A stretch of DNA of 45,514 nt from Arenicellales bacterium (GTDB lineage Bacteria > Pseudomonadota > Gammaproteobacteria > Arenicellales > UBA868), in the NCBI GenBank assembly GCA_030754035.1, contig JASMBC010000006.1, forward strand, positions 1 to 45,514, written 5' to 3'. The notes beneath the pieces are model-generated. The model had not been told where the DNA came from. It saw only the letters and a list, made by a program, of their open reading frames with translations, and did no database searches. This document shows, piece after piece, positions 1 to 9,341 of this stretch; the first letter of the stretch is position 1; every line of letters begins with the position of its first letter. A program made the position numbers and the translations under genes.

Positions 1-61
1 ATTTTTTCGCGGCATCAAGGACCGTAAATCCGTTCAACGGGCCATCGGTTCCCACGGCCAT
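1..61 (-). CDS. N-terminus of a gene running off the window, possibly a family III CoA-transferase
   Basis: An ATG at 61 on the minus strand opens a frame with no stop to the window edge, encoding about 20 residues that begin MAVGTDGPLNGFTVLD. It starts about 10 bp after the kynureninase stop, so it is probably the next gene of the same transcript. The pattern GPL-x-G-x-x-V-L-D is typical of the N-terminus of family III (CaiB/BaiF) CoA-transferases. That is the only evidence for a function. The fragment is too short to exclude another family. Confidence 0.4.
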   Translation of the reverse strand, partial: MAVGTDGPLNGFTVLDAAKK

Positions 62-70
62 CGCCTTGTA

Positions 71-1279
71 TTATTTTATCTCCAAGCTCACCTGGGCAAT
101 CGCTTCTTCCAGGATCTCGGCGGCCCGGAATACGTCCATATACGAATGATAGAGTGGGGTAAAGCCAAAACGGATGATATCGGGTGGACGAAAATCGCCG
201 ATAACACCGCGCACACTCAATGCCTTAATCAGCGAGCAACCATAGTCATAACGAAATGACACCTGGCTGCCGCGAGCGTCCGCGTTGCGCGGGCTTGCCA
301 GTTGCAACTCCGCACAACGTGCCTCGACTTCCGAGATAAATAACTCACAAAGAGCGACAGATTTCTGCCTGATGTCGAGCATGTCAACATCGGCATAAAC
401 GTCCAGCGCACAGTCCAACGCAGAAAGTGAAAGCACCGGAGGCGTGCCTACGCGCATGCACTCAATACCAGCCGCTGGGCGGTACTCGAGATCAAAGTCG
501 AACGGCGCTTGGTGCCCCATCCAGCCCGAGAGCGGCGGCATCACTTTGTTCTGGTGCTCCGGTGCAATGTAGAGAAAGGCGGGTGCACCAGGACCGCCAT
601 TTAAGTACTTGTAACCACATCCCACTGCAAAATCGACTTTTGCTGCGGTAAGGTCGACTGGAAATGCACCAGTCGAATGGGCCAGGTCCCACAGCGTGAG
701 CGCTCCCGCATCATGGGCAGAGCCGGTCAATCGTGCCATGTCGTGCTTAAAACCGGTCTTGTAATCGACTTCGGTCAACATCAATACCGCAACTGATTTA
801 TCAATTGCATTCTCGATCTTGTCAGGCTCGACCAGTTTTAATTCGTGATTACGCTCTAGCAGATCACGTAACCCTTGCGCTATATGGAGATCAGTCGGAA
901 AGTTGCCACTGTCTGAAAGAATTACTTTGCGCCGAGGGCGCAGCGCCAATGCGGCTGCCAATAACTTAAAGAGATTGACGGAAGTGGAGTCGGCAACAAT
1001 AACGGTACCGGGCTGCGCCCCAATCAAATGGCCAATTTTGTTGCCTACCCGAGATGGAAGGTCCATCCAACCGTGCTCGCTCCAGCCGCGGATGAGGCTG
1101 TCGCCCCATTGCTGGGTAACGACCGTGTCCATTAGCGCAGGAACCGCTTTTGGCAACACGCCCAGCGAGTTGCCGTCGAGATAAATCACATCTTCAGAAA
1201 TCTCGAACGCAGAACGTTTCTCCCGCAGTGGGTCATCGCGGTCAAGTGCCGTAATTTCCTCCAGCGTCCGGCGCTTCAT
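71..1279 (-). CDS. kynU: Kynureninase
   Basis: A 402-residue PLP enzyme that hydrolyses kynurenine or 3-hydroxykynurenine to anthranilate or 3-hydroxyanthranilate plus alanine in tryptophan breakdown; cytosolic. The N-terminal IYLDGNSLG, the ADSTSVNLFK phosphate-binding segment, the LWDLAHSTGA stretch and the CGYKYLNGGPG motif, whose lysine carries PLP, are all recognisable. Length fits the family (about 400-420). ATG at 1279 is preferred over the TTG one codon earlier. The next gene on this strand begins about 10 bp after the stop, and an asparaginase gene lies about 170 bp upstream, which suggests an amino-acid catabolic group. No other kynurenine-pathway gene (kynA, kynB) is visible here. 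Confidence 0.93.
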   Translation of the reverse strand: MKRRTLEEITALDRDDPLREKRSAFEISEDVIYLDGNSLGVLPKAVPALMDTVVTQQWGDSLIRGWSEHGWMDLPSRVGNKIGHLIGAQPGTVIVADSTSVNLFKLLAAALALRPRRKVILSDSGNFPTDLHIAQGLRDLLERNHELKLVEPDKIENAIDKSVAVLMLTEVDYKTGFKHDMARLTGSAHDAGALTLWDLAHSTGAFPVDLTAAKVDFAVGCGYKYLNGGPGAPAFLYIAPEHQNKVMPPLSGWMGHQAPFDFDLEYRPAAGIECMRVGTPPVLSLSALDCALDVYADVDMLDIRQKSVALCELFISEVEARCAELQLASPRNADARGSQVSFRYDYGCSLIKALSVRGVIGDFRPPDIIRFGFTPLYHSYMDVFRAAEILEEAIAQVSLEIK

Positions 1280-1448
1280 CAAGTTACCTTACCAGATGAG
1301 AAGAACAGTCAACTTAAGCGTAGCAATCAAGCAAGCGCTACACAAGGATGCGCTGGGAATCCGAGCATCCGCTATTGGGTCGATGGCAGTCTCGAGTGCT
1401 TGTTTGTTTACTTACCACAGCGTTTTAACAAAAGGCTCTTGTCTAGCT

Positions 1449-2477
1449 TCAAAAACTTCCATTGCCGAGCGTTGCCAGTTCGGCAGATGGGTGCACCTCC
1501 CCTACTCTCTGCCCAGCAAAGTTATTCACTGGCGACACTGCGAGGTCCGAAATCTCGGCACGGCATGGGGCGTCGAGCCCTGCAAAACGGGCCAATGCCC
1601 AGCCCATCGCACACTCCGCTGCCCGCTGCGCGCCATCGTCTACTTTAATGGCGATGCCGATACCGGCCGCGGGCACGGCACCACAGTAAACACCTTCGGC
1701 CCCAGTCTTGACGATAAAAGCGCCCCCACCTGATTTTATGGCCCGCGTGCACCAGCGGCCGGTACCGGCGACCATGAACGGTTGTTCGACCATGGCCTGG
1801 TAGATCGCCAGTGTTGCCGCCCGGCGCTGCTTGGCCAGCCCTTTGCCGTTGGCAAAACGCGCAAAGGCTAGCGCTACTGATTTCAACGGCATACCTGCGA
1901 CCGGTATGCCACAGCCATCAATTCCCGCCGGGGCATCGAGCAGCGAGACCCCGCCCAACTCGCTGACAATCTCCATTGCCCGCTGCTGCACCAGATGTTC
2001 GTGCCGGGTATAGCCTTTAACCGGTTCCCCGCAGTGTACTGCGGTGGTCATGAAGCCCGCGTGCTTACCTGAGCAGTTATTGTGGATGGGGCCAGGCTTG
2101 CAGCCCATTTTTGCCAACTCGTCACGGTCCGTTGTCCGGCGTGGCGGATGCGCCCCGCACTCAAACTGGCTCTCAACGAGGCCTACTCGGCCTAACCAGG
2201 TTCGCAACGCCTCGATGTGCTGTGGTTCGCTGTTGTGTGAGGCACAGGCGAGTGCCAGTTCCACGACGCCAAGGCCGAAAGCTTTCGCAGCACCGCTTTC
2301 TACCAGCGCCAGTGCTTGCAGGGGCTTAATGGCAGAACGCGGATAGATTAAACGTTCTGTATTGCCAATTGCGGCAACGATCTGACCATCGACCTTGATC
2401 ACAGCAATGGCGCCGCGATGGCGACTTTCTACCATGGCTCCCCGGGTGACCTCTGCCAAGATGGGATTTGCAGTCAT
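1449..2477 (-). CDS. L-asparaginase II family protein (PF06089 type)
   Basis: A 342-residue protein resembling the asparaginase II family typified by the Rhizobium etli inducible thermolabile enzyme, which is unrelated to E. coli AnsA/AnsB. Landmarks are the N-terminal VTRGAMVESRHRGA, the serine-lysine region YPRSAIKPLQALALVESG, the CASHNSEPQH motif and the NNCSGKHAGF block, all characteristic of the family. It should hydrolyse asparagine to aspartate and ammonia in the cytosol; no signal peptide is seen. It diverges from gcvT across 98 bp and lies upstream of kynU on the same strand, with about 170 bp between them. The substrate is inferred from family membership. Confidence 0.88.
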   Translation of the reverse strand: MTANPILAEVTRGAMVESRHRGAIAVIKVDGQIVAAIGNTERLIYPRSAIKPLQALALVESGAAKAFGLGVVELALACASHNSEPQHIEALRTWLGRVGLVESQFECGAHPPRRTTDRDELAKMGCKPGPIHNNCSGKHAGFMTTAVHCGEPVKGYTRHEHLVQQRAMEIVSELGGVSLLDAPAGIDGCGIPVAGMPLKSVALAFARFANGKGLAKQRRAATLAIYQAMVEQPFMVAGTGRWCTRAIKSGGGAFIVKTGAEGVYCGAVPAAGIGIAIKVDDGAQRAAECAMGWALARFAGLDAPCRAEISDLAVSPVNNFAGQRVGEVHPSAELATLGNGSF

Positions 2478-2529
2478 TGCTTCGGCTTCCTTTGCCTGCT
2501 CGGCATCCGTATCCTACTCGGTCACCAGA

Positions 2530-2559
2530 TTCGAGCAGGTAGCATATATACTATCGCCC
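2530..2559 (+). promoter_or_regulatory. Possible gcvT promoter in the ansA/gcvT divergent gap
   Basis: The 98-bp gap between the divergent asparaginase and gcvT genes contains an AT-rich core with a TATACT hexamer at 2547-2552, correctly oriented for gcvT. The match at the -35 position is poor, and gcvT has no clear Shine-Dalgarno sequence before its ATG at 2576. The gap is too short for a tandem glycine riboswitch. Confidence 0.25.
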
Positions 2560-2575
2560 CGCATCGACCTCGGCC

Positions 2576-3748
2576 ATGGGAGCCACACTAATCGACTCCG
2601 TGCGTCACCCGGATCCACCCGTTCTCGAGACCCCGTTGCATGATCTGCATCTGGAACTCGGTGCTCGAATGGTGCCCTTTGCCGGTTATCGCATGCCACT
2701 CAATTACGCTGATGGGATTATCAGTGAGCACTGCCAGGTGCGCGCCGCGGCGGGCCTTTTCGATGTCTCGCACATGGGCCAGGTGACGGTGCAGGGTCCC
2801 GGTGCCGCCTCATTCCTCGAATCGCTCATACCCGCCGACATTGAGGGTCTCGCCGCAGGGCGCCAGCGCTACAGTTTTTTTACCAGCGAAGCTGGCGGTA
2901 TCCTGGATGACCTCATGGTCCAACGGATAACGGATTGTTTCACACTGGTGGTTAATGCCGCCAATAAAGCAGCGGATCTGAACCTACTGCAACGCTCGTG
3001 CCCGGCCGATTGCACCTTAACTCTCCTCAATGATCAGGCCCTGTTGGCGCTGCAGGGCCCTGCTGCGGCTACCGTTTTGGAGCAGCTTGCACCGGCGGCA
3101 ACCACCATGTCGTTCATGGAAGTGCAGGTGCTTGGCATTGCCGGCTTTCAGTGTACGGTCTCGCGCAGCGGCTACACTGGCGAAGACGGTTTTGAGATCT
3201 CGGTGGCTGCAACAGAAGCCGAAGGCCTGGCCCGGGAACTGTTAGCAGCGGCCCAAGTGACACCGATTGGCCTTGGTGCGCGCGATTCGCTGCGCCTCGA
3301 GGCCGGCCTGTGCCTGCATGGACAAGACATCACTTTAGACACTTCGCCGATTGAAGCTAACTTGCAGTGGGCTATTCCCGGGTGCCGACGGCTGGGCGGC
3401 ACTCGCGCCGGTGGCTTTCCAGGCGCACAGCGCATCCTCACCGAGGCTACACAAGGTGTGGCGCGTGTGCGGGTTGGCATTAAACCCGACGGCAAAGCCC
3501 CGATCCGCGCTGGCGCTGTGCTGCAGACCCACTCAGGTGCGCCAGTTGGCGAGATCACCAGCGGCAGTTTTGGGCCGAGCATCAAAGGGCCGATCGCGAT
3601 GGGCTACGTCGACGCTGCACACACCGCTGTTGGTACTGCACTGCATGCCCTAGTGCGTGGCAAACTACTGCCGACAAGGGTAGCTAACCTGCCTTTCTCA
3701 CCGCACAACTACTACCGCAACAGAAAACCAAGGAGTCAGCTCGCATGA
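2576..3748 (+). CDS. gcvT: Aminomethyltransferase, glycine cleavage system T protein
   Basis: A 390-residue T protein that moves the methylene group from aminomethyl-lipoyl GcvH to tetrahydrofolate and releases ammonia. It shows the family start ETPLHDLHLELGARMVPFAGY, the folate-site block GLFDVSHMGQ, SGYTGEDGFEIS in the middle and GLGARDSLRLEAGL, followed by the C-terminal barrel domain ending in LPFSPHNYYR. Length is close to the usual 360-370 with a short N-terminal extension. ATG at 2576 is the only plausible ATG start. The stop overlaps the gcvH start as ATGA, which implies translational coupling. First gene of gcvTHP-lipA. Confidence 0.96.
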   Translation: MGATLIDSVRHPDPPVLETPLHDLHLELGARMVPFAGYRMPLNYADGIISEHCQVRAAAGLFDVSHMGQVTVQGPGAASFLESLIPADIEGLAAGRQRYSFFTSEAGGILDDLMVQRITDCFTLVVNAANKAADLNLLQRSCPADCTLTLLNDQALLALQGPAAATVLEQLAPAATTMSFMEVQVLGIAGFQCTVSRSGYTGEDGFEISVAATEAEGLARELLAAAQVTPIGLGARDSLRLEAGLCLHGQDITLDTSPIEANLQWAIPGCRRLGGTRAGGFPGAQRILTEATQGVARVRVGIKPDGKAPIRAGAVLQTHSGAPVGEITSGSFGPSIKGPIAMGYVDAAHTAVGTALHALVRGKLLPTRVANLPFSPHNYYRNRKPRSQLA

Positions 3749-4122
3749 GCGAAATCAGATACACAGCAGATCATGAATGGGTTAGCCTAGACGGCGATGT
3801 CGCGACCGTCGGCATCACCGACTACGCTGAAGAACAACTGGGCGACCTGGTCTATGTGGAGCTTCCCACCGTCGGCCGTGAAGTCACGGCTGGTGACGAA
3901 ACTGCCGTCCTCGAGTCGGTCAAAGCCGCCGGCGACGTTAAATCGCCGGTCAGCGGAACAATTGTTGAGGTCAACGAAGCGCTGAGCGACGCCCCAGAAA
4001 AGGTCAACGAGAATCCGACCGGTGACGGCTGGTTTTTTCGGGTCAAGATTACCGACGCTGCCGATCTGGAGACCCTGATGGATAAGGCCGGTTACGACAG
4101 CCTTATCACCTCCCTGGCTTGA
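3745..4122 (+). CDS. gcvH: Glycine cleavage system H protein
   Basis: A 125-residue lipoyl carrier that shuttles the aminomethyl intermediate from GcvP to GcvT and is reoxidised by dihydrolipoamide dehydrogenase. The sequence starts RYTADHEWVSLDGDVATVGITDYAEEQ in family fashion. It carries the lipoylation motif ESVKAAGD with the modified lysine at residue 60, and ends in the helical GWFFRVKITD...Y segment. Length is standard for the family. It overlaps gcvT by 4 bp and sits 30 bp before gcvP. The lipoyl synthase gene at the end of this operon supplies the cofactor for Lys60. Confidence 0.97.
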   Translation: MSEIRYTADHEWVSLDGDVATVGITDYAEEQLGDLVYVELPTVGREVTAGDETAVLESVKAAGDVKSPVSGTIVEVNEALSDAPEKVNENPTGDGWFFRVKITDAADLETLMDKAGYDSLITSLA

Positions 4123-4152
4123 CCTCAGCCGGCTCACCAAAATTCGATAATT

Positions 4153-7080
4153 GTGCCCACCAACTTGGACAATCAACACCAGAGCCTTACCGACCTTGAG
4201 ATGCACGGCGATTTCATCCGTCGGCACATCGGGCCCAGCGATGAAGACACCAGCACGATGCTGGCGTCGCTCGGGTGCACCTCGCTAGATGAACTAATCC
4301 AGCGTGCGGTGCCAAATGACATTGTCAGCGAACGGCCATTGGAAATGGAGGCGCCCCGCAGTGAACGCGCCGCCAGCACTCATTTGCGGCACATGCGTCA
4401 CCGCAACCAGGTATTTATCTCGATGATTGGCTGTGGCTACCACGGCACCGTGATGCCGCCGGTCATCCGGCGCAACGTGCTGGAGAACCCCGACTGGTAC
4501 ACGGCCTACACCCCCTACCAGGCCGAGGTCAGCCAGGGTCGTCTGGAAGTGCTGCTGGGCTTCCAGCAGATGGTCATGGACCTAACCGCGATGGACCTCG
4601 CTAATGCCTCACTGCTTGACGAAGCAACAGCTGCAGCTGAAGCCATGAGCATGTGCCGACGCCTGTCCAAAGCTAAGTCCAATGTCTTCTTCGTCGACCA
4701 CTGCGTGCACCCGCAGACCCTGGCGGTATTGAAGACCCGCGCCGGGTTCATGGGCTTTGAGATCCTCGTAGATGATCCGTTTGCAGAACTGGAACGGCGC
4801 GAGTTTTTTGGCGTGCTGCTGCAATACCCGGCCTCAACCGGCGGCCTGCGTGATCTCACCGACGCCATCGCGGCTGCTCACGAGAAAAAGGCACTGGCCG
4901 TCGTGGCGGCCGACATCCTGGCGCTGGCGCTGGTCAAGCCGCCCGGTGAGATGGACGCCGATATCGTCATCGGCAATGCGCAGCGCTTTGGCGTGCCGAT
5001 GGGCTACGGCGGTCCGCATGCTGCCTTTTTTGCAACCCGCGACGCCTACAAACGTTCCACCCCAGGCCGCATCATCGGGGTCTCACGAGACGCCCAAGGC
5101 CGGCCTGCCTTGCGCATGGCCCTACAGACCCGTGAGCAGCACATCCGTCGCGAAAAAGCCACCAGCAATATCTGTACCGCCCAGGTCCTGCTGGCTAATA
5201 TTTCGACCCTTTACGCGATGTATCACGGCCCACAAGGGCTACACACCATTGCCAGCCGTGTGCACCGTATGACCTGCATCCTGGCGCTCGGCCTCGAAGA
5301 AATCGGCTACAAGGTGGTAGACCCACATTTTTTTGACACCATCCAAGTGCACGTACCGGGCCTTGCTGGGCGGCTCGCCGCACGCGCCCGTGAGTCACGC
5401 ATCAACCTGCGGGTAATCGACGCGGATCACCTTGGCATCACTTTCGACGAGACCACCAAGCGGGAGAACCTATTGACACTGTGGCACATCTTCGATACCC
5501 GCGCCCACCACCGGCTGGATATCGATGTACTGGACGCACAAGTGGAAGGGCGCATTCCGGTCGAACTGCATCGAACCAGCGCTTATTTACAGCACGAGAT
5601 CTTCGACCGCTACCGGTCCGAGACTGAGATGATGCGCTATATGCGCCGCACCGCTAGCAAAGACGTAAGCCTCGGGCGTTCGATGATTCCGCTGGGCTCA
5701 TGCACTATGAAATTGAGTGCCACCACCGAACTGCTGCCGTTGTCGTTTCGGGATTTCACCAATCTGCACCCGTTTGCACCGCTGGAACAGACCCAGGGCT
5801 ACCAGCAACTATTCGAGGAACTGGAGGACATGCTCTGCGAGATCACCGGCTTTCACGCCATTTCGCTGCAGCCAAACGCTGGTTCGCAGGGCGAATACAC
5901 AGGTCTTTTGTGTATCCGCGCGTACCACGAGTCTCAGGGACAAGGCCACCGCAATGTTTGTCTGATCCCGGCGTCCGCGCACGGCACCAACCCAGCCAGC
6001 GCCGTTATGGCCGGTATGCTGGTGGTGATCGTGCGTTGTGATGACAACGGCAACGTCGACCTCGATGATTTGCGCGACAAGGCCGCGCAGCACCAGGATC
6101 ACCTCGCCGCGCTCATGATTACCTACCCATCGACCCACGGTGTTTTCGAAGAACGTATCCGAGACATCTGCCAGGTAGTGCACCACCATGGCGGCCAGGT
6201 CTACATGGATGGCGCCAACCTGAACGCCCTGGTCGGCATCTGCCGGCCGGCCGAGATTGGTGCCGACGTTGCCCATATTAACCTGCATAAGACTTTTGCT
6301 ATTCCGCATGGTGGCGGTGGACCAGGCATGGGTCCGATCGGCGTGCTCTCCCACCTGGCGCCTTTTTTACCCGATCACGTCATAGTTGAGGGTGTGAATC
6401 CAGCCTCGGGTGGCAGACCAACCATCGGCTCGGTGTCCGCGGCACCGTGGGGTTCCGCCAGTATCCTGCCGATCTCGTGGGCCTACATTGCCATGATGGG
6501 CGCCTCAGGCCTTCGACGAGCGACCACGATCGCGATTCTCAACGCCAACTACATCGCGCGACGCCTGCACCCCCACTATCCCGTTGTCTACAGCGGGGCT
6601 GACGGGCTGGTTGCACACGAATGCATCATCGACTTGGCGGGTTTCAAGGGAACCAGCGGCATTACTGTGGAAGATGTCGCCAAACGCCTGGTCGACTACG
6701 GCTTTCACGCCCCGACCATGTCCTGGCCGGTGGCCGACTCTTTCATGATCGAACCCACTGAAAGCGAATCCAAAGCAGAGCTCGATCGTTTCTGCGACGC
6801 CATGGTCTCAATCCGCCATGAGATAGCCGAGATAGAGTCCGGTACAGCCGATCCCCTAGACAATTTACTGAAAAACGCCCCGCATTCGCTGCATTTGCTG
6901 ACCGATGGCGAGTGGGGCCGACCCTACCCGCTCGAGCGGGCTTTCTTTCCCTCACCGGCAACAAGGCGTGAAAAATATTGGCCCCCGGTTGGGCGGATAG
7001 ACAACGTTTACGGTGACAAACACCTGGTCTGCAGTTGTCCACCAATCGCGCACTACGAACAAGAGCAGGCATCGACTTGA
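4153..7080 (+). CDS. gcvP: Glycine dehydrogenase (decarboxylating), single-chain P protein
   Basis: A 975-residue fused P protein (alpha and beta halves in one chain, as in E. coli and eukaryotes) that decarboxylates glycine with PLP and loads the aminomethyl group on GcvH. The N-terminal half begins [12 protein letters not shown] and contains [13 protein letters not shown]. The C-terminal half has [23 protein letters not shown] and the PLP site [16 protein letters not shown], with the lysine at residue 713. The GTG start at 4153 keeps the conserved SLTDLE lead-in; an ATG at 4201 would cut into it. No strong ribosome binding site is seen. The stop overlaps the likely TTG start of lipA. Confidence 0.96.
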   Translation: MPTNLDNQHQSLTDLEMHGDFIRRHIGPSDEDTSTMLASLGCTSLDELIQRAVPNDIVSERPLEMEAPRSERAASTHLRHMRHRNQVFISMIGCGYHGTVMPPVIRRNVLENPDWYTAYTPYQAEVSQGRLEVLLGFQQMVMDLTAMDLANASLLDEATAAAEAMSMCRRLSKAKSNVFFVDHCVHPQTLAVLKTRAGFMGFEILVDDPFAELERREFFGVLLQYPASTGGLRDLTDAIAAAHEKKALAVVAADILALALVKPPGEMDADIVIGNAQRFGVPMGYGGPHAAFFATRDAYKRSTPGRIIGVSRDAQGRPALRMALQTREQHIRREKATSNICTAQVLLANISTLYAMYHGPQGLHTIASRVHRMTCILALGLEEIGYKVVDPHFFDTIQVHVPGLAGRLAARARESRINLRVIDADHLGITFDETTKRENLLTLWHIFDTRAHHRLDIDVLDAQVEGRIPVELHRTSAYLQHEIFDRYRSETEMMRYMRRTASKDVSLGRSMIPLGSCTMKLSATTELLPLSFRDFTNLHPFAPLEQTQGYQQLFEELEDMLCEITGFHAISLQPNAGSQGEYTGLLCIRAYHESQGQGHRNVCLIPASAHGTNPASAVMAGMLVVIVRCDDNGNVDLDDLRDKAAQHQDHLAALMITYPSTHGVFEERIRDICQVVHHHGGQVYMDGANLNALVGICRPAEIGADVAHINLHKTFAIPHGGGGPGMGPIGVLSHLAPFLPDHVIVEGVNPASGGRPTIGSVSAAPWGSASILPISWAYIAMMGASGLRRATTIAILNANYIARRLHPHYPVVYSGADGLVAHECIIDLAGFKGTSGITVEDVAKRLVDYGFHAPTMSWPVADSFMIEPTESESKAELDRFCDAMVSIRHEIAEIESGTADPLDNLLKNAPHSLHLLTDGEWGRPYPLERAFFPSPATRREKYWPPVGRIDNVYGDKHLVCSCPPIAHYEQEQAST

Positions 7081-8024
7081 GCAAGTATGGTCCCGAGCAT
7101 GCAGTGCAGAAGCTTTCTCGAGGACAGCTCAAATCCATCCCCAGCAGTTGCGGCGAACGCCTAAATAAACCACCCTGGATACGCGCCCGCTTTCCCGGTA
7201 CGCCTACGGTAGCCCAATTGAAGCGCATCCTGCGCGAGCAGAGCCTCAATACCGTTTGCGAAGAAGCAGGTTGTCCAAACCTCGGCGAATGCTTTGGTAA
7301 CGGAACAGCGACATTCATGATCCTCGGTGACATCTGTACCCGGCGCTGCCCTTTCTGCGACATCGCGCACGGCCGACCTCAGTCAGTCGACCCGGACGAG
7401 CCCGATCGACTGGCAAACGCGGTTCGGCAAATGGGTCTTCGCTATGTCGTGGTGACGTCAGTCGACCGTGACGACCTACGCGATGGCGGGGCTTCCCATT
7501 TTGTGGATTGTATTACCGCGCTGCGTGCGGCCAGTCCAGACCTTAAGATCGAGACCCTTACCCCGGATTTTCGAGCCCGGCTGGAGAAAGCCTTGGATAT
7601 CCTGGTGACTCGCCCTCCCGATGTATTCAACCACAACCTAGAAACAGTACCGCGACTGTATCGGCGAGTTCGCCCAGGCTCCGACTATCAACATTCACTC
7701 GCACTGTTGCAGCGCTTTTTCGAAAGATGCCCCAGCGTGCCCACAAAATCCGGTCTCATGCTGGGGCTGGGTGAAGACGCAGACGAAATTGAGTCCGTGA
7801 TGGATGATTTGCGTTGTCACGGCGTACAGTTGCTGACTCTGGGTCAATACCTGCAGCCCACCCGCCACCACCTGCCCGTTGAACGCTACGTGACACCGTC
7901 CGAGTTCGATGCACTGGCGAAACTCGGCCACAAGATGGGGTTTTCGCACGTGGCGTCGGCCCCAATGATGCGCTCGTCTTACCATGCCGATCTTCAGGCC
8001 CATAAGGCGGCCATCCACTTATGA
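7077..8024 (+). CDS. lipA: Lipoyl synthase (radical SAM)
   Basis: A roughly 315-residue radical SAM enzyme that inserts two sulfurs into octanoyl groups on lipoyl domains such as GcvH. It has the auxiliary-cluster motif [12 protein letters not shown], the SAM-cluster motif CTRRCPFC, the [13 protein letters not shown] block, [16 protein letters not shown] and the C-terminal serine ligand motif RSSYHAD. No ATG exists near the 5' end. TTG at 7077 overlapping the gcvP stop (TTGA) is preferred; TTG at 7035 or GTG at 7104 are alternatives. Operon membership with gcvH is a clear functional link. No lipB is present in the window. Confidence 0.94.
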   Translation: MSKYGPEHAVQKLSRGQLKSIPSSCGERLNKPPWIRARFPGTPTVAQLKRILREQSLNTVCEEAGCPNLGECFGNGTATFMILGDICTRRCPFCDIAHGRPQSVDPDEPDRLANAVRQMGLRYVVVTSVDRDDLRDGGASHFVDCITALRAASPDLKIETLTPDFRARLEKALDILVTRPPDVFNHNLETVPRLYRRVRPGSDYQHSLALLQRFFERCPSVPTKSGLMLGLGEDADEIESVMDDLRCHGVQLLTLGQYLQPTRHHLPVERYVTPSEFDALAKLGHKMGFSHVASAPMMRSSYHADLQAHKAAIHL

Positions 8025-8045
8025 AGCTACCCGAGGAGGTCGAAT

Positions 8046-8065
8046 CCGCCTTTTGCGGCCTTTTT
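8046..8065 (+). terminator. Weak intrinsic terminator after lipA
   Basis: CCGC-CTTTT-GCGG forms a short four-pair GC stem followed by CC and a run of T, about 20 bp after the lipA stop. The stem is short, so this is a weak candidate for the end of the gcv-lipA transcript. Confidence 0.35.
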
Positions 8066-8200
8066 GGTAATAAGTCTGGAAAATCAGCGTAGATTGCGGT
8101 TAAAGTTACCCTAACACTTGCGGTTTAGCTTTTCGAGCCGGCAACGGCGAGATGGCGCAGGTGCCTAACAATCGACACTCACCAAGAGGGAGGAGTTCTG

Positions 8201-9220
8201 ATGAAACAGAAAACGACCGCTATCCTGTCTGCTGCTGTATTGGCGCTAGGCGTCACCGGCACCGCACAGGCTGGCACTTTGGAAGACGTCCAATCACGTG
8301 GCGTGCTGCGCTGCGTAGTCAGCACCGGCGTAGCCGGTTTTGCCCAACCTGATGCCAACGGTGTCTGGGGCGGCTTCGATGTCGATTTCTGCCGTGCCAC
8401 GGCGGCGGCAGTGCTCGGCGATGGCGGCAAAATCGAAGCAGTAACCTCAACCGGCAAGACGCGTTTCACGAAACTGAACGCGGGTGAAGGCGACGTACTC
8501 TGGCGCAACACCACCATCACATTCTCCCGTGACGTGGGTGTCAAGTTGCGCTTTCACGGCGTGAACTACTATGACGGCCAAGGATTCATGGTTAAGAAGA
8601 GCCTCGGCATCAATAGTGCGATGGATCTTGATGGCGCATCGGTCTGTATCCAAACCGGTACCACGACTGAACTCAACCTGGCTGACTACTTCTCCTCCAA
8701 CGGCATGAAGTACGAGCCGGTCACCATCGAGACCAACGACGAAGCCCGGCAGAACTATGAAAGCGGCCGTTGTGACGTCTACACCACTGACGCTTCCGGC
8801 CTCGCATCCACGCGGTCGGCTCTGCCGGATCCCGACGCACACATGGTGCTTCCCGAGATCATCTCCAAGGAGCCCCTGGGCCCCGCCACCCGTCAAGGCG
8901 ACGACCTATGGTCGGATATCGTGACCTGGGTCCTCAACGCGACCATTACGGCTGAAGAGCTCGGCGTCACCAGCGCCAATGTGGACGAGATGAAGGGTTC
9001 CAACAATCCTGAAGTCCGCCGCCTGCTGGGCGTAGACGGAAGCCAGGGCCAGGAACTGGGTCTGTCCAACGACTGGGCCTACCAGATCATCAAGCAGATC
9101 GGTAACTACGGCGAGATTTTCGAACGTAACATCGGCGTGAATACCCCGCTGGGCATCGCCCGTGGACTGAACGCGCAGTGGACCGACGGCGGCCTGATCT
9201 ACTCGCCCCCGTTCCGTTAA
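8201..9220 (+). CDS. aapJ: General L-amino acid ABC transporter, periplasmic binding protein
   Basis: A 339-residue solute-binding protein of the AapJ/BztA family with a classical signal peptide (MKQKTTAILSAAVLALG, cleavage after AQA near residue 24). The mature part starts LEDVQSRGVLRCVVSTGVAGFA and contains GVWGGFDVDFCRATAAAVLG, the usual opening of lobe 1, then DGASVCIQTGTTTELNLADYF and YESGRCDVYTTDASGLAS. A strong ribosome site, GGGAGGAG, precedes the ATG. It is followed by two permeases and an ATPase, and separated from them by a hairpin that probably lets the binding protein be made in excess. AapJ relatives bind a broad range of polar amino acids; the exact specificity here is inferred. 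Confidence 0.94.
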   Translation: MKQKTTAILSAAVLALGVTGTAQAGTLEDVQSRGVLRCVVSTGVAGFAQPDANGVWGGFDVDFCRATAAAVLGDGGKIEAVTSTGKTRFTKLNAGEGDVLWRNTTITFSRDVGVKLRFHGVNYYDGQGFMVKKSLGINSAMDLDGASVCIQTGTTTELNLADYFSSNGMKYEPVTIETNDEARQNYESGRCDVYTTDASGLASTRSALPDPDAHMVLPEIISKEPLGPATRQGDDLWSDIVTWVLNATITAEELGVTSANVDEMKGSNNPEVRRLLGVDGSQGQELGLSNDWAYQIIKQIGNYGEIFERNIGVNTPLGIARGLNAQWTDGGLIYSPPFR

Positions 9221-9253
9221 TCGCCAGTTTCAAGCTGTACTAGTTGTACATTG

Positions 9254-9283
9254 ACGCCGGAGGTCCCACTGGACCTCCGGCGT
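9254..9283 (+). promoter_or_regulatory. Intercistronic 13-bp perfect hairpin between aapJ and aapQ
   Basis: ACGCCGGAGGTCC at 9254-9266 pairs perfectly with GGACCTCCGGCGT at 9271-9283 around a CACT loop. No T-run follows, so it is more likely an mRNA-stabilising or partial-attenuation element than a full terminator. Such elements commonly follow binding-protein genes and raise their level above that of the permease genes. Confidence 0.75.
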
Positions 9284-9341
9284 TATTCCTTTGCGAGGGC
9301 GGCCGGATACGTCGTTTGACAATTCACCATCCCCCACAGTA

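Noticed and set aside
2478-2575. Glycine riboswitch before gcvT
   Set aside because: The gap is 98 bp and lacks the paired conserved cores; a tandem glycine aptamer would not fit.
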